From Nageia nagi (lineage: Eukaryota; Pinophyta): a stretch of DNA of 64,000 bases. Below are positions 10,603-23,606 of the stretch, one piece after another. The position numbers and the translations under genes are program-made. The DNA lies in the NCBI GenBank assembly GCA_050084985.1, contig JBITNC010000001.1, positions 65,720,001-65,784,000 of the forward strand, in the 5' to 3' direction. Positions within the stretch are counted from its first letter, which is position 1. The number at the start of each line of letters is the position of its first letter. The notes beneath the pieces are model-generated. The model did not search any database, had not been told where the DNA came from, and was given only the letters and a program-made list of their open reading frames with translations.

Positions 10603-13600
10603 CTACATCCTTTCCAAAACTATTCTAGATATATCCAAAGCTAGCTTCTGAAGAGCATTTTGAGCATAGAATTCCTTAATGGCTTGTATAGCTACCTCTT
10701 TGAGTATATGCAAGTGAGATAATGTTATCATTGTATCACCAACTTGCTCTACCAAGGATTTTCTGAATTTTTTCATAAGTATTAATAGCTTTGCATTATC
10801 ATTTGATAGAACTTTATTTGTTGCATTGATAGTTTGTATCTTGGCCTCAATTTGTTTGATCTTTTGAGCATCCATGACTGCAACCTTAGCTTTGAGCTCT
10901 TCTATCATTTGATATGTAGTATCTAGCTTAGCTCTTGATGTTGCCATGCTTTTATCAAATTTAGTTTTCTATTTTTTAAGCTTTATAAACAATTCTTTAT
11001 TCTTATTCTACAATCTAGCTACTATTTTATTTTTAAGGGAGTAGTATTTTTTGTATTGATTAATTTTCTTATTCAAGTTCTCTATTTTAGTCTCCATTGC
11101 TTGAATACTTTTACCAGCTACCATTGAAGTATTTACAAGAAATCTAGGCTAATCAATAGCTGATGCATTTTGCATATTTACATCTATTATTACCATGGGA
11201 GTAAAATCTAGCTACCATTCTTTAAAAAGTATTTGAGCAATTTTCATATCTTCCATCTTTATTACTTTGCTCAAAATTCTTGACTGTTGCTTAGGGAGTT
11301 TAGAAGATATATTAACAAAAGTTGACCAATCAATGAGCTCTATAATTTATGTAGAAAAAATTGAATTTATTTTCTCTTATGAACTATAGGAATAAAAGAA
11401 TGAATGAAAATAATTTCACCTATAATAGGTGTCTTAACTTGCTGAATTGGTTAGGACTACTGGGGAGGAGTCAATTGTTGGACCTCTAGTTTAGGTTCAA
11501 CTTCTTCCATGGCCTCACCTTGTTATTCAATTTTATCCATTAGGCCAAATTCCTTTTTGTTTCTAAATTCATCATTATCATCACCATCTCTCAACCCTCC
11601 TTCAGGTGCCACTACTATTATCTTTTTAGCCTCAGGTATATTTTCCTTGCTTTGTTGAATCTAGCTTTATCTTTCTTTCGATGTCTCCTTTTGTTCTTAT
11701 TCTTGAACTTGTTTTACACCACCATAATCTATATCTTGTGACTCTTTGAACTTTATTAGATAAAATTTTTTTGCTTCATGTATCACCACCTTTGGGACTT
11801 CTATTTCCTTTGAAGGTGAAGGTATAGTCATTTGTGATTATGACCTTGCTGTGGTTGACTACAGTTTTTTAATGGACTTTTGCTCCATCTCTAATGTTTG
11901 CTCCATTTGAGCAAGAGTTTAAACTTTTCTTTTCTTTTTGTGATAACATTCCTAGGAAGAAGTGGTGGTGTTCAAAGGGTTTTGTTCTCCCTTCTTTGGA
12001 ATTTGAACCATGCAAGATGGTTCTTCTATTTGCATTATCCTTTACTTTGTAGTAGGTTTCCTATGAAAATAAGAAAGAAGAGGCTATCCCAACTCTGATA
12101 GAGGATATTTGGAATACTTTGCCTCTTAGTATTTATCATATTTGAATTTTCCAAATAATTCACTTTCAATATGATGAATTTTTATGGTATACTCAATCTA
12201 TATCTTATAAAATAATAAATTCTATTGGTACCCCACCCAAGATATGCTAATTAGATGAGGACCTATGGGTTGAGGACAAAATCTTATTTTTTATTTTCTT
12301 AATTCTTAAATTTTCTTATTCCTTTCAAGGTCATTTAGGCCTTATTTAGGGGTACAAATTCCTAATCTAGGTACATTTTTGCCTTTTGCTAAGTTTTATT
12401 TACAAAATATTCTATATGGGGCCTCCTATCATGGATAAATGTTGGATGTTTCTTGCAAGTCCTTATTATCTGGGTAATTTCCCCTAATGGATCATACATC
12501 CATGTAGTTCCCAATTATCTAACTTGAAATTTTGTACAATAAATTGGGTTATACTATCTGTATATCCTATCTCTAACAAAGTAAAATTCATGGTAGAAGT
12601 TGGTATATTTACAATTGACTTAAAGTTGCCCCCAAAGCCATATTTACTCTCTATGGCACAAATCTATCTACCCATCTCTATTGAATACAACTGGGGGGTA
12701 ACATGTTTAGGAAAAAAGAAGGGTTTTTCAAAATACTTGTACCTAATTATTACAATCTAATTTTTCAACAAGTACTAATCATCAATTTTATTCTCCCCTT
12801 GTAGCTCCCTTATTGTGCTCTTGCGTAGCCTACTAGGCAATTTTTCAATCAAAAGTTTTACTACAATTCCATAAAACATTTCCATGAACTTGTAGTAGGA
12901 TCCATACAACTTGGTCAAACTTAGCACCATCAGGTCAATTGGTATCAGTGAAGCATTAGAACTGGTTGGCTCAATTGGAAATCCTACCTCTATAAGTTTG
13001 TGCAAATTTTGATGTACAAATAGACACCAAAGATACAAACAATATCTAAAATTTGATTTTTCAATCTTGAACAAACATCTCTTAATTTCCCTAGTTATAA
13101 AAGTTGAGAAATCAAAGCAAACATGGGCTTATAAAATATTATAAGCCATGTGCACCATGGCTTCATTTGCCTTTATCTAGGTCTTCTTTCCCAAAATGAC
13201 CATGAGTGCTTGTAACACTTCTCTATCTTTCTTTCTCTCAAAAAGAGCTATTTGGTAGCTCAATAAGAGTTTTGTTTTTCTTCTATCCTAGTATCTCCCA
13301 TTGATTTAGCTTAGCATTTCATCTTAATTAATATAAAAATCATGTTTCTCCTTTTTCAAATCAATTTATTTTTTAACATGAAATGTCAAATCTGTGGGAA
13401 TAGCAAATGCTTGGATGATGAAGTCAAGAAAGTAATCTAGCACTACTTCAAACACTAGCTCAAAAGTATCTCCCTTTTTAGTGCTCTTAAACATTTCAAT
13501 TTGGTGCCCCTTTTGATGATGCCTATGTGCTAGAGAGTATAAGAACTTAGGGCAAGTAAAAGACTTATAGGGCACATAATATGCCAAAACTTGGTCAATC

Positions 13601-13869
13601 ATAACATCTCTTTTATAATGAGCAAGTGAATTTCTTTTTTTTCTCACTTCAGATGTCTTAAGCTTCAAAAGAATATGGCTAGGGTTAGCTCTCCATGTAT
13701 CCATATGACTAATTATTCCCATCTCAGTCTAGTTCACTCTTGGTGCATTCTTAAGATATTCTGCTTGTAAAGAGAGCAAGTCAATGTCAAGTTATTCCAC
13801 TTCAACTACAAAAGATGATTGAGAAGTCACCATGATATTAACACCTTTTCTTGAACCTTTGGTTGTCAT
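10603..13869 (-). pseudogene. Accessory ORF downstream of integrase in element D, degenerate
   Basis: No known function. Fragments on the minus strand: 13869-13366 (an ATG at 13869, then a Lys/His-rich stretch), 13074-12775 and 10947-10603. The 13074-12775 piece aligns with the accessory ORF of element C: VHQNLHKL against IHQNASVF, then a Tyr-Tyr-x-Phe block followed by similarly spaced hydrophobic residues. A charged, Pro-containing linker (about 11400-11900) comes next. The 10947-10603 fragment is rich in heptad-like Leu/Ile/Lys/Glu spacing and probably forms a coiled coil, as in C. Position, order and spacing are the same in both elements, so the ORF is an old component of this lineage, not a chance frame. 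Confidence 0.6.
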
Positions 13870-14425
13870 TAAAAATAGCAGTCTAGGCAATGCAAGGTCC
13901 TACAAACTTTTTCTTTCTCAAGATAACTCAACTCTAAAAACTCTAAGCTCTAAATGCTCTAGAAACTTAAGTGCTTAAAATTAGCTCAGTGTCAAACTAT
14001 AGAGTATGGGAGGAGTTTTATTTGTCCAAGGCTGGTAAGATTTCCATTAATAGAAATTACTTTTTGAGGATCTCAATACCCATGCATTGTATGGATTGAG
14101 TTGGCATAGGATGGATTAGTAAATTCAAAGCACACTAGACTTAATTTATTGTACTTGTATGATGGTTCATGAAATTTGAGGAAATCTTTTCTTAAATGTT
14201 ATTTTATTCAATGACTGCTAAGCAACATGCCAACATTAACTCTTGACTAAGTTGAATTAAAGTTGATAGCTAAGTAGTACACCAACATTAACTCCTAATA
14301 ATACTGAATTAAATTCGATCAATAAAGACTATTTTTTTGAAAACTATGCAAATATGTATATATTTTTTGCACATAATATTTACACTATACAATGTCTTGC
14401 AAGGAATATAATCTTACCTTATCAC

Positions 14426-15236
14426 CTAATAATGTTTTAAATAAATTCCATTGATGAGAATAGGTAATTCTTGAGACCTAATAACATCCCATAACTTGAA
14501 TGCATTATTTTGCATAGCCTGGGTAATGATGTAAGGCCCGCTCCAAAGTGAGTCAAATTTTTTGTGTCTTCTGATTTTTGTTCTTTCCTCAACCCATTTG
14601 AGGATAATATCACCCAATCCAAACTTCACTTGGGAAGACTTTTTCTTATCAAACCACCTCTAGATGATATGCTAGTGATGGTAGAATGACTCATATGCTT
14701 TTTTTCGATCTTTCTCCAATTTTAAGAGCTAATTATATCTAGATTGTAATGGCTCAAAGTCATGGTCTTCCATTTCTTATAGGATTTTTAAAGCTGGTAA
14801 CTCCATATGTACTGGCAATAATAGTCTTCTACCATATACCAATGCATATGGGGATATCTTTATTACTAATTTTATACTAATTATATCATCCCATAATGCA
14901 TAGTCCAACTATGTATGCCACTATCTAGGATTCCCTTCAATTGTTCTCTTGATGATCTAGGTTAAATTTTTGTTAGTTGATTCAACTAGCCCATTACCTT
15001 ATGAGTAATAGTTCGAAGAGAATACCCAATAGATTCCATACTGAGCTATAAAGCTTAACAAATTGCCTTTACTAAATGTTAAACCATTGTTTAACACTAT
15101 AGTCTATAGGATTTTAAAGCAAGTGATTATCCTTTTAATCATTTCTATCACTACTTCTTGATCTACATTTTTACATGGCATAGCTTTTGACCATCTAGTG
15201 AAGTAATCTATTGCATTCAAAATAAACTTATGGCCT
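14426..15236 (-). pseudogene. Element D integrase, N-terminally deleted
   Basis: The C-terminal part (14629-14426) reads FGLGDIILKW, KKFDSLWSGPYI and LPILINGIYLKHY. It matches element C integrase (LVLKW, KKFESMWSGPYL, LPISVNGQHLK). The core begins at about 15234 with HKFILNAIDYFTRW, matching HKFILTATDFFTRW in C. The zinc-binding N-terminus is missing because a deletion joins this point directly to RT. Confidence 0.82.
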
Positions 15237-16254
15237 ACCAAGGAATGACTGTAAGGCCTTCTTGTTAGAGGGGAGTGGCAATGCTTCTATAGCTTTTACT
15301 TTATCTGGATCAATTACTAATCCCTCTTTTGAGATAATATGGCTAAGTAACTTTCTTTGGTTGACCATAAAAATTGACCTTTTTGGGTTGATTAAAATAT
15401 CAAACTTCATGCATTTTTCAAAGACTAATCTTATATGTTCTAGGTGATCACTTCTACTATTGGAGAAGATAGTGATATCATCTAGATAGATCAATATAAT
15501 CTTATTTATTAGCTCACCAAATGCATGGTCCATGACTCTTTGAAAAGTAGCTCTTACATTAGAAAGACCAAATGGCATCCTTTAAAAAGCAAATGTCCTC
15601 CATTTAGTTGTAAATGTTGTTTTGAACTTTTCTTCATCCTTCATCCAAATTTAGTTAAATCTTGAGTAACCATCAATCACTGAAAAATAGCAAGCTTTGA
15701 CTACTGTATGTAGGATCTACTTCATAGGAGAGAGGATAATTATCTTTTAGGGACACTTTATTCAAATTTCTAACATCAACATAGAGCATGATTTCTCCAC
15801 TTTTCTTTCTTATAGGAATTAAAATTACAACCCATGAAGAATGCTTAATAGGATAAATGATTTTTTAATCAAGGAGCTTAATTAACTCTTATTTCATAGC
15901 TTCTTCAATTTTTGGATTTATAGATCTTTATTTTTTCCTATATGGTTTAGTGTTTGGTTCAAGCTTAACCATGTAATGTATGATGTCTTTGTTATATGTT
16001 TTAAGATCATCATAAGTCCAAGCAATCACCTAAAAAAACTCATGATAAATCTAATACATAGTATCCTTTTCTACAATAGAACACTTTGAACCAACTTTTA
16101 TGTACTTATCGGGCTCTACTTCTAGCTCAACATAATTCTCCTTCAAGATGATCGAATACTTGGCCTTTAGGATATATTTTGAATCAAATAGTCTTTCAAA
16201 AGAGAGTAGTCCTTCTGGTATTATATTATTTCTAAGTTGAATGACATCTGATTC
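15237..16254 (-). pseudogene. Element D reverse transcriptase, degenerate
   Basis: The frame 15578-15237 contains MPFGLSNVRATFQR, the catalytic YLDDITIFS and the following thumb region up to SFLGRP. Upstream on the minus strand, IIYPIKHSSWV, RKKSGEIMLYVD and LNKVSLKDNYPL are readable with stops between about 15960 and 15700. Up to 16254 the sequence is the divergent pre-RT linker. The RNase H domain that should follow RT is absent. Copia F interrupts at 16255. Confidence 0.82.
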
Positions 16255-16757
16255 TATTGGAATGTATAATGCATTATTGTAAAGGTTGTATTAAATCTTC
16301 TATGTAAATTGACTAATACCTAAGGGTATCATTTGATATCATAAGTATCTAAGTGAATATGATAATGTAACTTATCCTACACTCCATGTAATGAGCATGC
16401 CCCTTGGGTAAAATGATATGCATGTCATGCTTTTGTACATTGGATAAAAGAGTGATCCAAAGAAGGATTTTGGCCTATAAATAGGAGGCTCACTCTTTGT
16501 GATTACACACTAGTTGTGGAGTAAAGTTATACTATAATATAGAGGTTAGAAGAAAAGAGTAGGAGGATTGTAAGAGAGTTGTATTTGTGATTGAAGTAAA
16601 GATCTAGTTAGTGGATGTACTCCTAGTTGAAGGAACCACTTTACATCTTGATTTCTTTGTGAGATTATCTTATGTGTGAATTTGTTAAATGTGAATTTGA
16701 AAGCTTTCATGTGATCTTGGTTGTTAAGGAATTATCTTGTTAATGTTAGTTACTTCA
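16255..16757 (+). repeat. 5' LTR of Copia F
   Basis: It starts TATTGGAATG (B has TGTTGGAATG) and ends TTACTTCA. Length is 503 bp, against 493 bp in B. A TATA box CTATAAATAG lies at 16475-16484. Confidence 0.88.
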
Positions 16758-19700
16758 TTTTGGTATCAGAGGACCTTGAAGCTCCTCTTCACATCCTTGG
16801 TATGGAAGCTCTTCTTCTTGGTGTGGAAGATCTTCTTCTTCAACTTGGTGATCTTCATTCCTCATCTCTTCATTTTATTATTGAGGTAAAACTAAAAGAA
16901 GGTATATCCTCCTTCATATAATCTCTTTATTTTTTTGACACTAACACATTTTTGAACTATGTGTTAACCTTTTTTTGTTATTTGTAAAATATGGCTAAAT
17001 TTTTTTACTAACCTCTAGTGAACATGTTGTTAATTTAAGAGGCTAGTACATAGAAATAACATATTGTAATCCATTTATTAAAAAGGGTGTATTTTCTATA
17101 TAATATATATATATATATATATATAAGAGCAATACAAAATGCTTTTACAAGTTTTTTTTAATTATTGCAAATAGCCTTTTTAATTAAATATCTCATAATG
17201 GCTATTTCATAGCTTAAAAAGGGGGGGAAGGTATATACAAAAAAAAAATCAAATAAGGAGATTTTTTTTGGTACAATATATTTAATTAAATATTTTTTTA
17301 ATCAAAATTACTTTAATGAGTTTTTTGAGGCTTCACCATTGGCCAACCCTCCCCTCCTTTCACAGTCAGTTAGCCATCATGGACTTCTCTCTTAGCTATT
17401 TCTTGCTCCCTACATGCTCGTTCTTTCTACTCCACATTTCATTTTGACTATCTAGTAGCTATTTACCCACTTGGCTGCATACATTTTCACCTATCTGGTG
17501 GCTATTTACCCACTTGGCTATGTACATTTTCACCTATCTAATGGCTATTTACCCACTTGACTACATTTTTTTCACCTATCTAACGACTCCATTATGAGTC
17601 GATGCTTGCATGGCCTCCTCTAGACTCCTCCATTATGCCATTGCTCAACCTTCCATTATGGCCCTTCACCCTTCAACCTCTGGTCTCATTAGCTCTACTC
17701 CCTAGCATAGCTCCATTTCATCACCTCTAACCCTCCAAAGGCAAGCATCTGCAAATGTGTTGAGTTATTTTTTCTATTATGTAGTTACGTAAGGCCAAAT
17801 GCTTTAGACCTATTTAGTCTATTGCTTTGTTTGCTCATGATGATTCTCAAACATTGCCTCTTGCTACCCCTCATGGTCCCTTTCACTCATGTGGTTGAAT
17901 TTGCCTAGTTGAGGCCTCTCTATTTAGTCTTAAACCTCCCTCTTTGGAATAGGATGCACCTCCATGCTTCCGCTAGCCTCTTCATCACCTTCTAGCTACA
18001 TGCAGTCTCTATGCATAGACCCCAATTTCTCTATGTATTTTTTGAAATCTTTTCCTCAGATTTAAACCAAGGTTCATAGTAATCATGTCACCTTACCATT
18101 CTTCTTGCATGACCCTCCATCACTTGTCACCATTCCCTAGGCCTCATACACTAAAGGTTCAAGAAAATATAGGGTTACCTTTGAGTTTTCTCACACTAGG
18201 CATTCGTAGCCACCCAAATACATTCTCTCCCTCATAGCTTGTTGGGCTCACGTGGATAATTCTATGTTGTCTAACCTAGTCACATCACTTAGCCCCCTCT
18301 CTATTGCTAGCTTTTCACACACTCACACATTTTTTTCAGAGAAAACAACATCCATAACTCTCCTATGTGGCCTCCCATCTCCATAACCGTGACTTCCTCA
18401 AACTAGCATAGACCCTTTTTATTATTTTATTATTTTTTCCTCCTAAGAACTCATTAACTCTTGGTTGACACACCTTTTTGAGGCATTTATTTTTTTTCCT
18501 TACAAGCAAGCCTTCTTTTGACATTTATGGTAAGACTTAGCATGGAGTAAAAAAAAGAGGTTGAATTTAATGCTCTTACATGGAGTATAGATCTCCATTT
18601 TTTCATTTAATTCTTTCTTGAATTAAAAGTTAGCTCATGAGGATTACACTTTACCTAGGTAAGTGTAATATAATTTAAAAAAAAAATAAAAGTAAAAACT
18701 AAATTACTTTGCATATTTTTTACACTTACTTAATTGAGTATTGATCATCTTTCTTATAGAGCAAAAAGGGGGATAATTTGTTAATTTTTAAGCCAAAATT
18801 AGTATGCTATCTTAGGAGTTATTTTAAAGCAAAAGGAGGGGGAAATATTTGTGAAATTATTTTACTTTAAATTTTTTTTAAGGACTTAAATTTTCTAAGT
18901 TAAATTATGCATGCTTAGGACCTAAATTTTTAAGTTAATAATACATGTTTTACTTAAATTTTTATGTTAAATGCTTAGTACTTAATTTTTTATGTTAATG
19001 TTGCATGCTTAAGTTAATGCTTAGGAATTAAGTTCTTTAAGTTAAAAGATGCATGCTAAGTATTCATATTTACTCCTTATGCAAAGTTAACGAATGAACT
19101 TATGCAAATTATGGAGATAATGCTTGCCTCTCTAAGTATTTATCTTTTTATAAAAAAATTTATGCAAAGTTAAGAATGGACTTATGTAAAGATTTCCTTT
19201 AGGGATTGGTAAAAAAAACCCATTGGAAACTTAGGTTTCAAGTTATTGAATAAATGATGTTTTTAACTTATTCTATTTTATTTCATATTTCATACTTTGA
19301 TTTATTTTCTTATGCAAACAAAAATGCAAACATTATATGAGAAACCCCCTCAAATGAACATATCTACACATACATTCTGCAACATGACTTGTTTGGGGAG
19401 CTATGAGGTGAGGATAGGCAAACTAGAGCCTTTAAGTCTGACAATCCAAGTGGTGAAAATTCTATACTACTTAATTGCCCCTAAGTCCTCTATTGATCTA
19501 GATTTATCCTAATAACCTAGGAGGATAACTTGAAATTTAATCAAGATTAATAATTTGGTGGATCCAATAAACATTTATTCCTTGGAAAATTCCTAGTACT
19601 TCTCCTTATGAGAGTATATTGCTACCCAAGGGGAATTGTTTGAGGATTGGTAGGATCTAGGCTCCTCTTGTGTGGGCATCCAAGTGAAGGCCTAATTTTA

Positions 19701-19960
19701 GATAAGAAAACAAGCCTTAACAATGTCATTCTACATCTACGATTCTTGAGATGAGAAATGTATTTGGGTACATGGGTTATTATTTGAGTTATAGAACATT
19801 TGCACTTATGAATCAAATCAAACATGTTTTTAGTGTTAATTGTAACATGTATTATTTACTTGGTTAAAATTTAACATTTAATATTGATTATTGAAACCAC
19901 ATGCTTATTATTTCACATTCTTGTGTAGCGAATGGGAAAATACTTTTTACCCAAACACAT
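16758..19960 (+). other. Long untranslated leader of Copia F
   Basis: About 3.2 kb without recognisable coding sequence. The outer parts match the leaders of A and B, including a (TA)n tract at 17102-17125. The central C/T-rich block is different and contains about three tandem copies of a roughly 57-bp unit built on GGCTATTTACCCACTTGGCT (17447-17575). Near 18900-19100 there are degenerate ATGCATGCTTA repeats. Confidence 0.6.
16761..16772 (+). other. Primer-binding site of Copia F
   Basis: TGGTATCAGAGG is three bases after the LTR and matches the tRNA-iMet complement except for the last base. Confidence 0.8.
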
Positions 19961-20460
19961 TCTTGATGGTTCCAACTATGTGATTTGGGAAAATTAGATG
20001 AGAGCTAAATTATAGGCAAGGAAGCTATGGCAAATAGTGAATGAGAACCTTGTACCTTCTACAAATGAGAAGGCACTAGGAATTTACAACATAAAGAATG
20101 AGCTGGCAACCTCTATGATTTACCATGCAAATTCAAATGATGTGTTCTTAATGATTATCTCTTCAACCTTAGCAAAGGAAGCATGGAATAAGCTAAACCA
20201 ATTCTACCTTATTTTAAAAATTTTAAGAAGGTTTACCGCTCTCCAAAAGTTATTTCAATCTTGACAAGGGGAAGATGAAAATATGGGTATCTACTTGAAT
20301 AAAATCATTGATCTAAGGACCCAACTTATTTCTTGTGGGTGCAATTAGATCAATAATGAGTTCATGATCTTCATCATTCTTCTTCAAATTTTGAAAACTT
20401 TGTAACAAATTGAAAAAATCTTCTCCTTTGAGAACCTTTCTAGGCACCTTTTTAAGGAAA
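19960..20460 (+). pseudogene. Copia F gag, degenerate
   Basis: It starts with LDGSNYVIWEN (about 19962), followed by an open stretch at 20037-20264 containing KNELATSMIYHANSNDVFL and KEAWNKLNQFYL. Relative to A, about 500 bp covering the Lys/Asn-rich tail and zinc knuckle are deleted between about 20455 and 20500. The Gln in KLNQFYL shows that the stop shared by A and B at this position is derived. Confidence 0.75.
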
Positions 20461-20504
20461 CTTTTATCTTTGATTTATTCTTTTCCATATAATTGGATTG
20501 TTGA

Positions 20505-21760
20505 TTGTAGTTGCATTAATCATCTTTGCTTTGAAAAAGAAAAATTTGAGAACTTTCACAAGTATAAGATGCAATTGTGATAGGTGATATCTCTACCTTT
20601 GAAGTCTAAGGAATTAAGAGTGTGTTGATTCATGAGAAGGTTATTGACAATGTTCTCTTTGTTTCTAAGCTTAGGATAAATCTTCTCTCTATGATCAAAG
20701 TTACTAGAAAAGGGTACTTATTTGAGTTCAACTCTCTATCATGATGCATAAAATATAGAGTTGCCACATTGGTTAAATGGTCAAAGAAAGATGACTTCTA
20801 CATTGTGGATCAAGTCCCATAAAAAATATGTCTTACTTCTAATGTGTGTTCTAAAGGTAATCTTTGGCATCATCTTTTAAGGAATCTTAACCACAAGAGT
20901 ATTCAAGTCATGAAAAACCAAAAACTTGTGGAAGGTTTTCCTTCAATTTCTCCTTTAGTTGGTCTATGCAAAAAAAGCATTCTTGGTAAGATGCATAGAT
21001 AAAAATTTAAAAAAGATAAAGCAACAAGAGCATCTCAACTTGTGCATTCAAATTTGATGGGCCCATTTCAAACTAATTCACTTGGAGGAGCATCTTACAT
21101 CTTAACCTTCATTGATGACTTTAGTAAGATGACATTTGGGTATTTACTTGAGCACAAAGATCAAACTTTTGAGAGTTTTAAGATTTTTAAGGCCTTTATT
21201 GAGAATCAAACTAAAATTAAAATCAAGATGTTGAGATCAAATAATAGGGGAGAATATAATAGCAATGAGTTCAATGACTATTATGCTAAGTATAAAATCA
21301 AGAGGCAATTTATAATTCCATACACTCCTCAATAGAATGGTGTTTTCAAATAGAAAAATAAAATAATCACGGAGATGGCTAGATGCATGTTGGGTAATCT
21401 TTCTAAATTTTTGTGGGGTGAAGCTATGAGCACTGCTATTTACACCTTGAATAGGTGTCCCACAAAAGTTGTTTAGAGTAAAAATCCTTTTGAGGCATGG
21501 TCAAGAAGAAAACCTAACATTTCTCACCTTCGGGTATTTGGTTTTGAAGCATTCTCTGACATTATTTCTAAGAAAGGGAAGAAGTTGAACAAAAGAGCTA
21601 AAAAATGCATCTTTATGGGTTATGACAATTAGCATAGAGGCTATAGGCTCTACTCTCCAACCTATAAAGTAGTCTTCATTTCAACAGATATAAAGTTCAA
21701 TGAACTTCCTAAAGAATCTACTTCTAATGAGGGTGTTGAAGATCTAGACAACTCTTCAAT
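20505..21760 (+). pseudogene. Copia F protease remnant and integrase
   Basis: The protease region reads WIVDCSCINHL (about 20503; the expected DSG triad is mutated). The GAG-preINT box NLWHHL is near 20860. Integrase is open at 21042-21335. The expected first catalytic Asp is Asn (HSNLMGPF), while FIDDFSKMTFG and the Glu of NRGEYNS remain. The C-terminal block at 21600-21700 matches the same block in A. Several stops are present. Confidence 0.8.
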
Positions 21761-21926
21761 TGCTCCTAGCTAGTTGGATATTGATATAAATAAGTCACCA
21801 TAGGAACAAAATTCTCCAATACAAAGGGTAACAAGGAGCATGACCTTGAAAAAATCCTTAATTTCCAAGATTGACAACAAGCATGAGCCCTCAACCTTCA
21901 AAGAAGCTTCTAAGCATGAGCCCTCA

Positions 21927-23500
21927 TTTATCCTCTTTTTACTATTTCTTAACTTTAAAGCTTCTTACAGAAGATCTAATTGACCTAGTATCTTTAATGC
22001 ATCAAACATAGTCATTCTACAAGGAGTTTTCTTAAATTCTTCCACAATATTATATGGAGCATATGGGATGGACTAACTTGGTTCTGCTTGCTGATATGTT
22101 CTAAAATGTTGAGTAGCCTTTTCTTTATGATAATCAATGATGAAAGGATATATCAATGTATTAGGTATTTCTTTCTTAGTACTTCTTTTCTTATTTTAGC
22201 AGGGTTTGATTCACCCAGGGCACTAGTATCCAAGTTTGATAGAATAGTACCCAAACTTGTCAAAATAATACTCAGGTTAAACAAAACTTGATGAAATTGG
22301 TTTTGAGGTTGAGCTAAGAGAGTATTAGCTTTCTTAGGTTTAGGTTGAGCTTGAGTGGGAGCTTGATACTACTGATTGGCTTAAGGTTACTGTGGGCCTA
22401 CTAAAGAAGTTACTCTAGTTTGAACATAATTTGCTTATTCTTTAGCATATCTTGAAACCCAAAAGTTGACCATTTTGAGGTCAGTAGGAGGATCCAAAGT
22501 AGCTTCTACCATCTGGTCAAAATGTAATCCTAAATACTGATGTTGATATACTACACATGAATCTAGAAAATGAGGATTTGAACATAGTGGGAACCATTCC
22601 ATAATGCCTAAAGTAGCACTATCTATAGAATTGGTCATAACAATATTCTCAATTATTTAAGGTGGATTAGACTATTATGGTTGGTTGACCTTGGGTTGGA
22701 ATCTTGGTTGATACTAATTATCGTATCTTGTATAATTAAAACTATGATTCTACCTTTCTTATAGAGTGAGCTTGTTGGTTAGATTTTTTATAGTTATCTC
22801 CATCTACCTTATTCTTTCCTCTTCTTAACATTTAGGTTCAGTACTAGTGCTTGTGGATGTAAGAGCAGGTAATGCTAGTAGCTGATTTTGAATAAAGGTT
22901 TGGGAGGAGGTGGTAAGGCCAAAACTCTAGGGTAACCTATTTGTGGAGCCTGCTTGGGAGGTAAACTTAGAAATACAAGCATGATTATTCTATGTTGCAT
23001 TTTACCATAGGACACCAAGGTATGTTCTACATTCTTTGCTATCTAGTAAACATTTGGGAATGTATCTCCAGACATAATGATAAGCATATTGAGGTCAAGA
23101 AGAAAAGCTTTTTGATACTTAGGTAAAAATTCAAAAGCTGTTGAGGTATAGGTAGTGAATTAGCAACTACAACCAAATGATGACTATTATTCTAGGGAAG
23201 AAAATCCATTAGTTGAGCCATACTTGGAGTATGTGTAGGAGGTGAAGGAGTTTTTGGGAATGAGTCAAATAAAATGATAAAGGGGTAGCCCTTAAAGGAA
23301 TCAAAGGAGACACAACTTGAGATATCTTTCATCTAATCCTCCTATGAGGAAGTGACAACTCTTGAAATCTAGGCTATCTAAAAGAATTTATGGCACTACT
23401 TCTAGTTAGTCTACATTTTGGAGGTGTAGAGGTTCAAACAATTTGATTGGTTGATAGAAGAGTCACCATTAAGGTTACAAAAACCTTATAATCTTAAAAG
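21927..23500 (-). pseudogene. Element D gag, degenerate
   Basis: The best piece is 22638-22435, where LCSNPHFLDSCVVYQHQYL aligns with the zinc-knuckle region of element C gag, CLACNDAHEQTTCPIYQYQ (the first Cys is lost in D). The stretch up to about 23500 corresponds to the remaining gag by position and contains many stops. The left edge is the deletion junction with Copia F. Confidence 0.65.
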
Positions 23501-23571
23501 ATCAATTTGATAACCCACTATATGAGGTTATCAGGCCTAGCAATGCCTACTAAATATGATATTTAGCTCGA

Positions 23572-23589
23572 GTTCCACTAGGCATGCCA
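23572..23589 (-). other. Primer-binding site of element D
   Basis: Read on the minus strand, TGGCATGCCTAGTGGAAC lies 17 bases inside the 5' LTR edge. Element C has the same motif at 55655-55671. The complement looks like a tRNA 3' end (T-stem CCCAC, acceptor strand, discriminator G, CCA); I do not assign the tRNA. Confidence 0.7.
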
Positions 23590-23606
23590 AAAATAGAACT
23601 AACTAC

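Larger units (their letters stand above)
16255..21926 (+). mobile_element. Copia retrotransposon F, 3' truncated, inside element D
   Basis: Same family as A and B. It has a complete 5' LTR, primer site, long leader, gag, protease relic and most of integrase. Homology to A stops at about 21920 (A about 6810), so RT, RNase H and the 3' LTR are lost, together with the adjacent protease region of D. The junction carries a 15-bp direct repeat (21879-21893 and 21912-21926). F is an informative outgroup for A and B because it lacks several of their shared mutations. Confidence 0.88.

Noticed and set aside
12524-12760. Plus-strand 78-codon frame as a gene
   Set aside because: It is opposite the decayed accessory ORF of element D and has no independent support.
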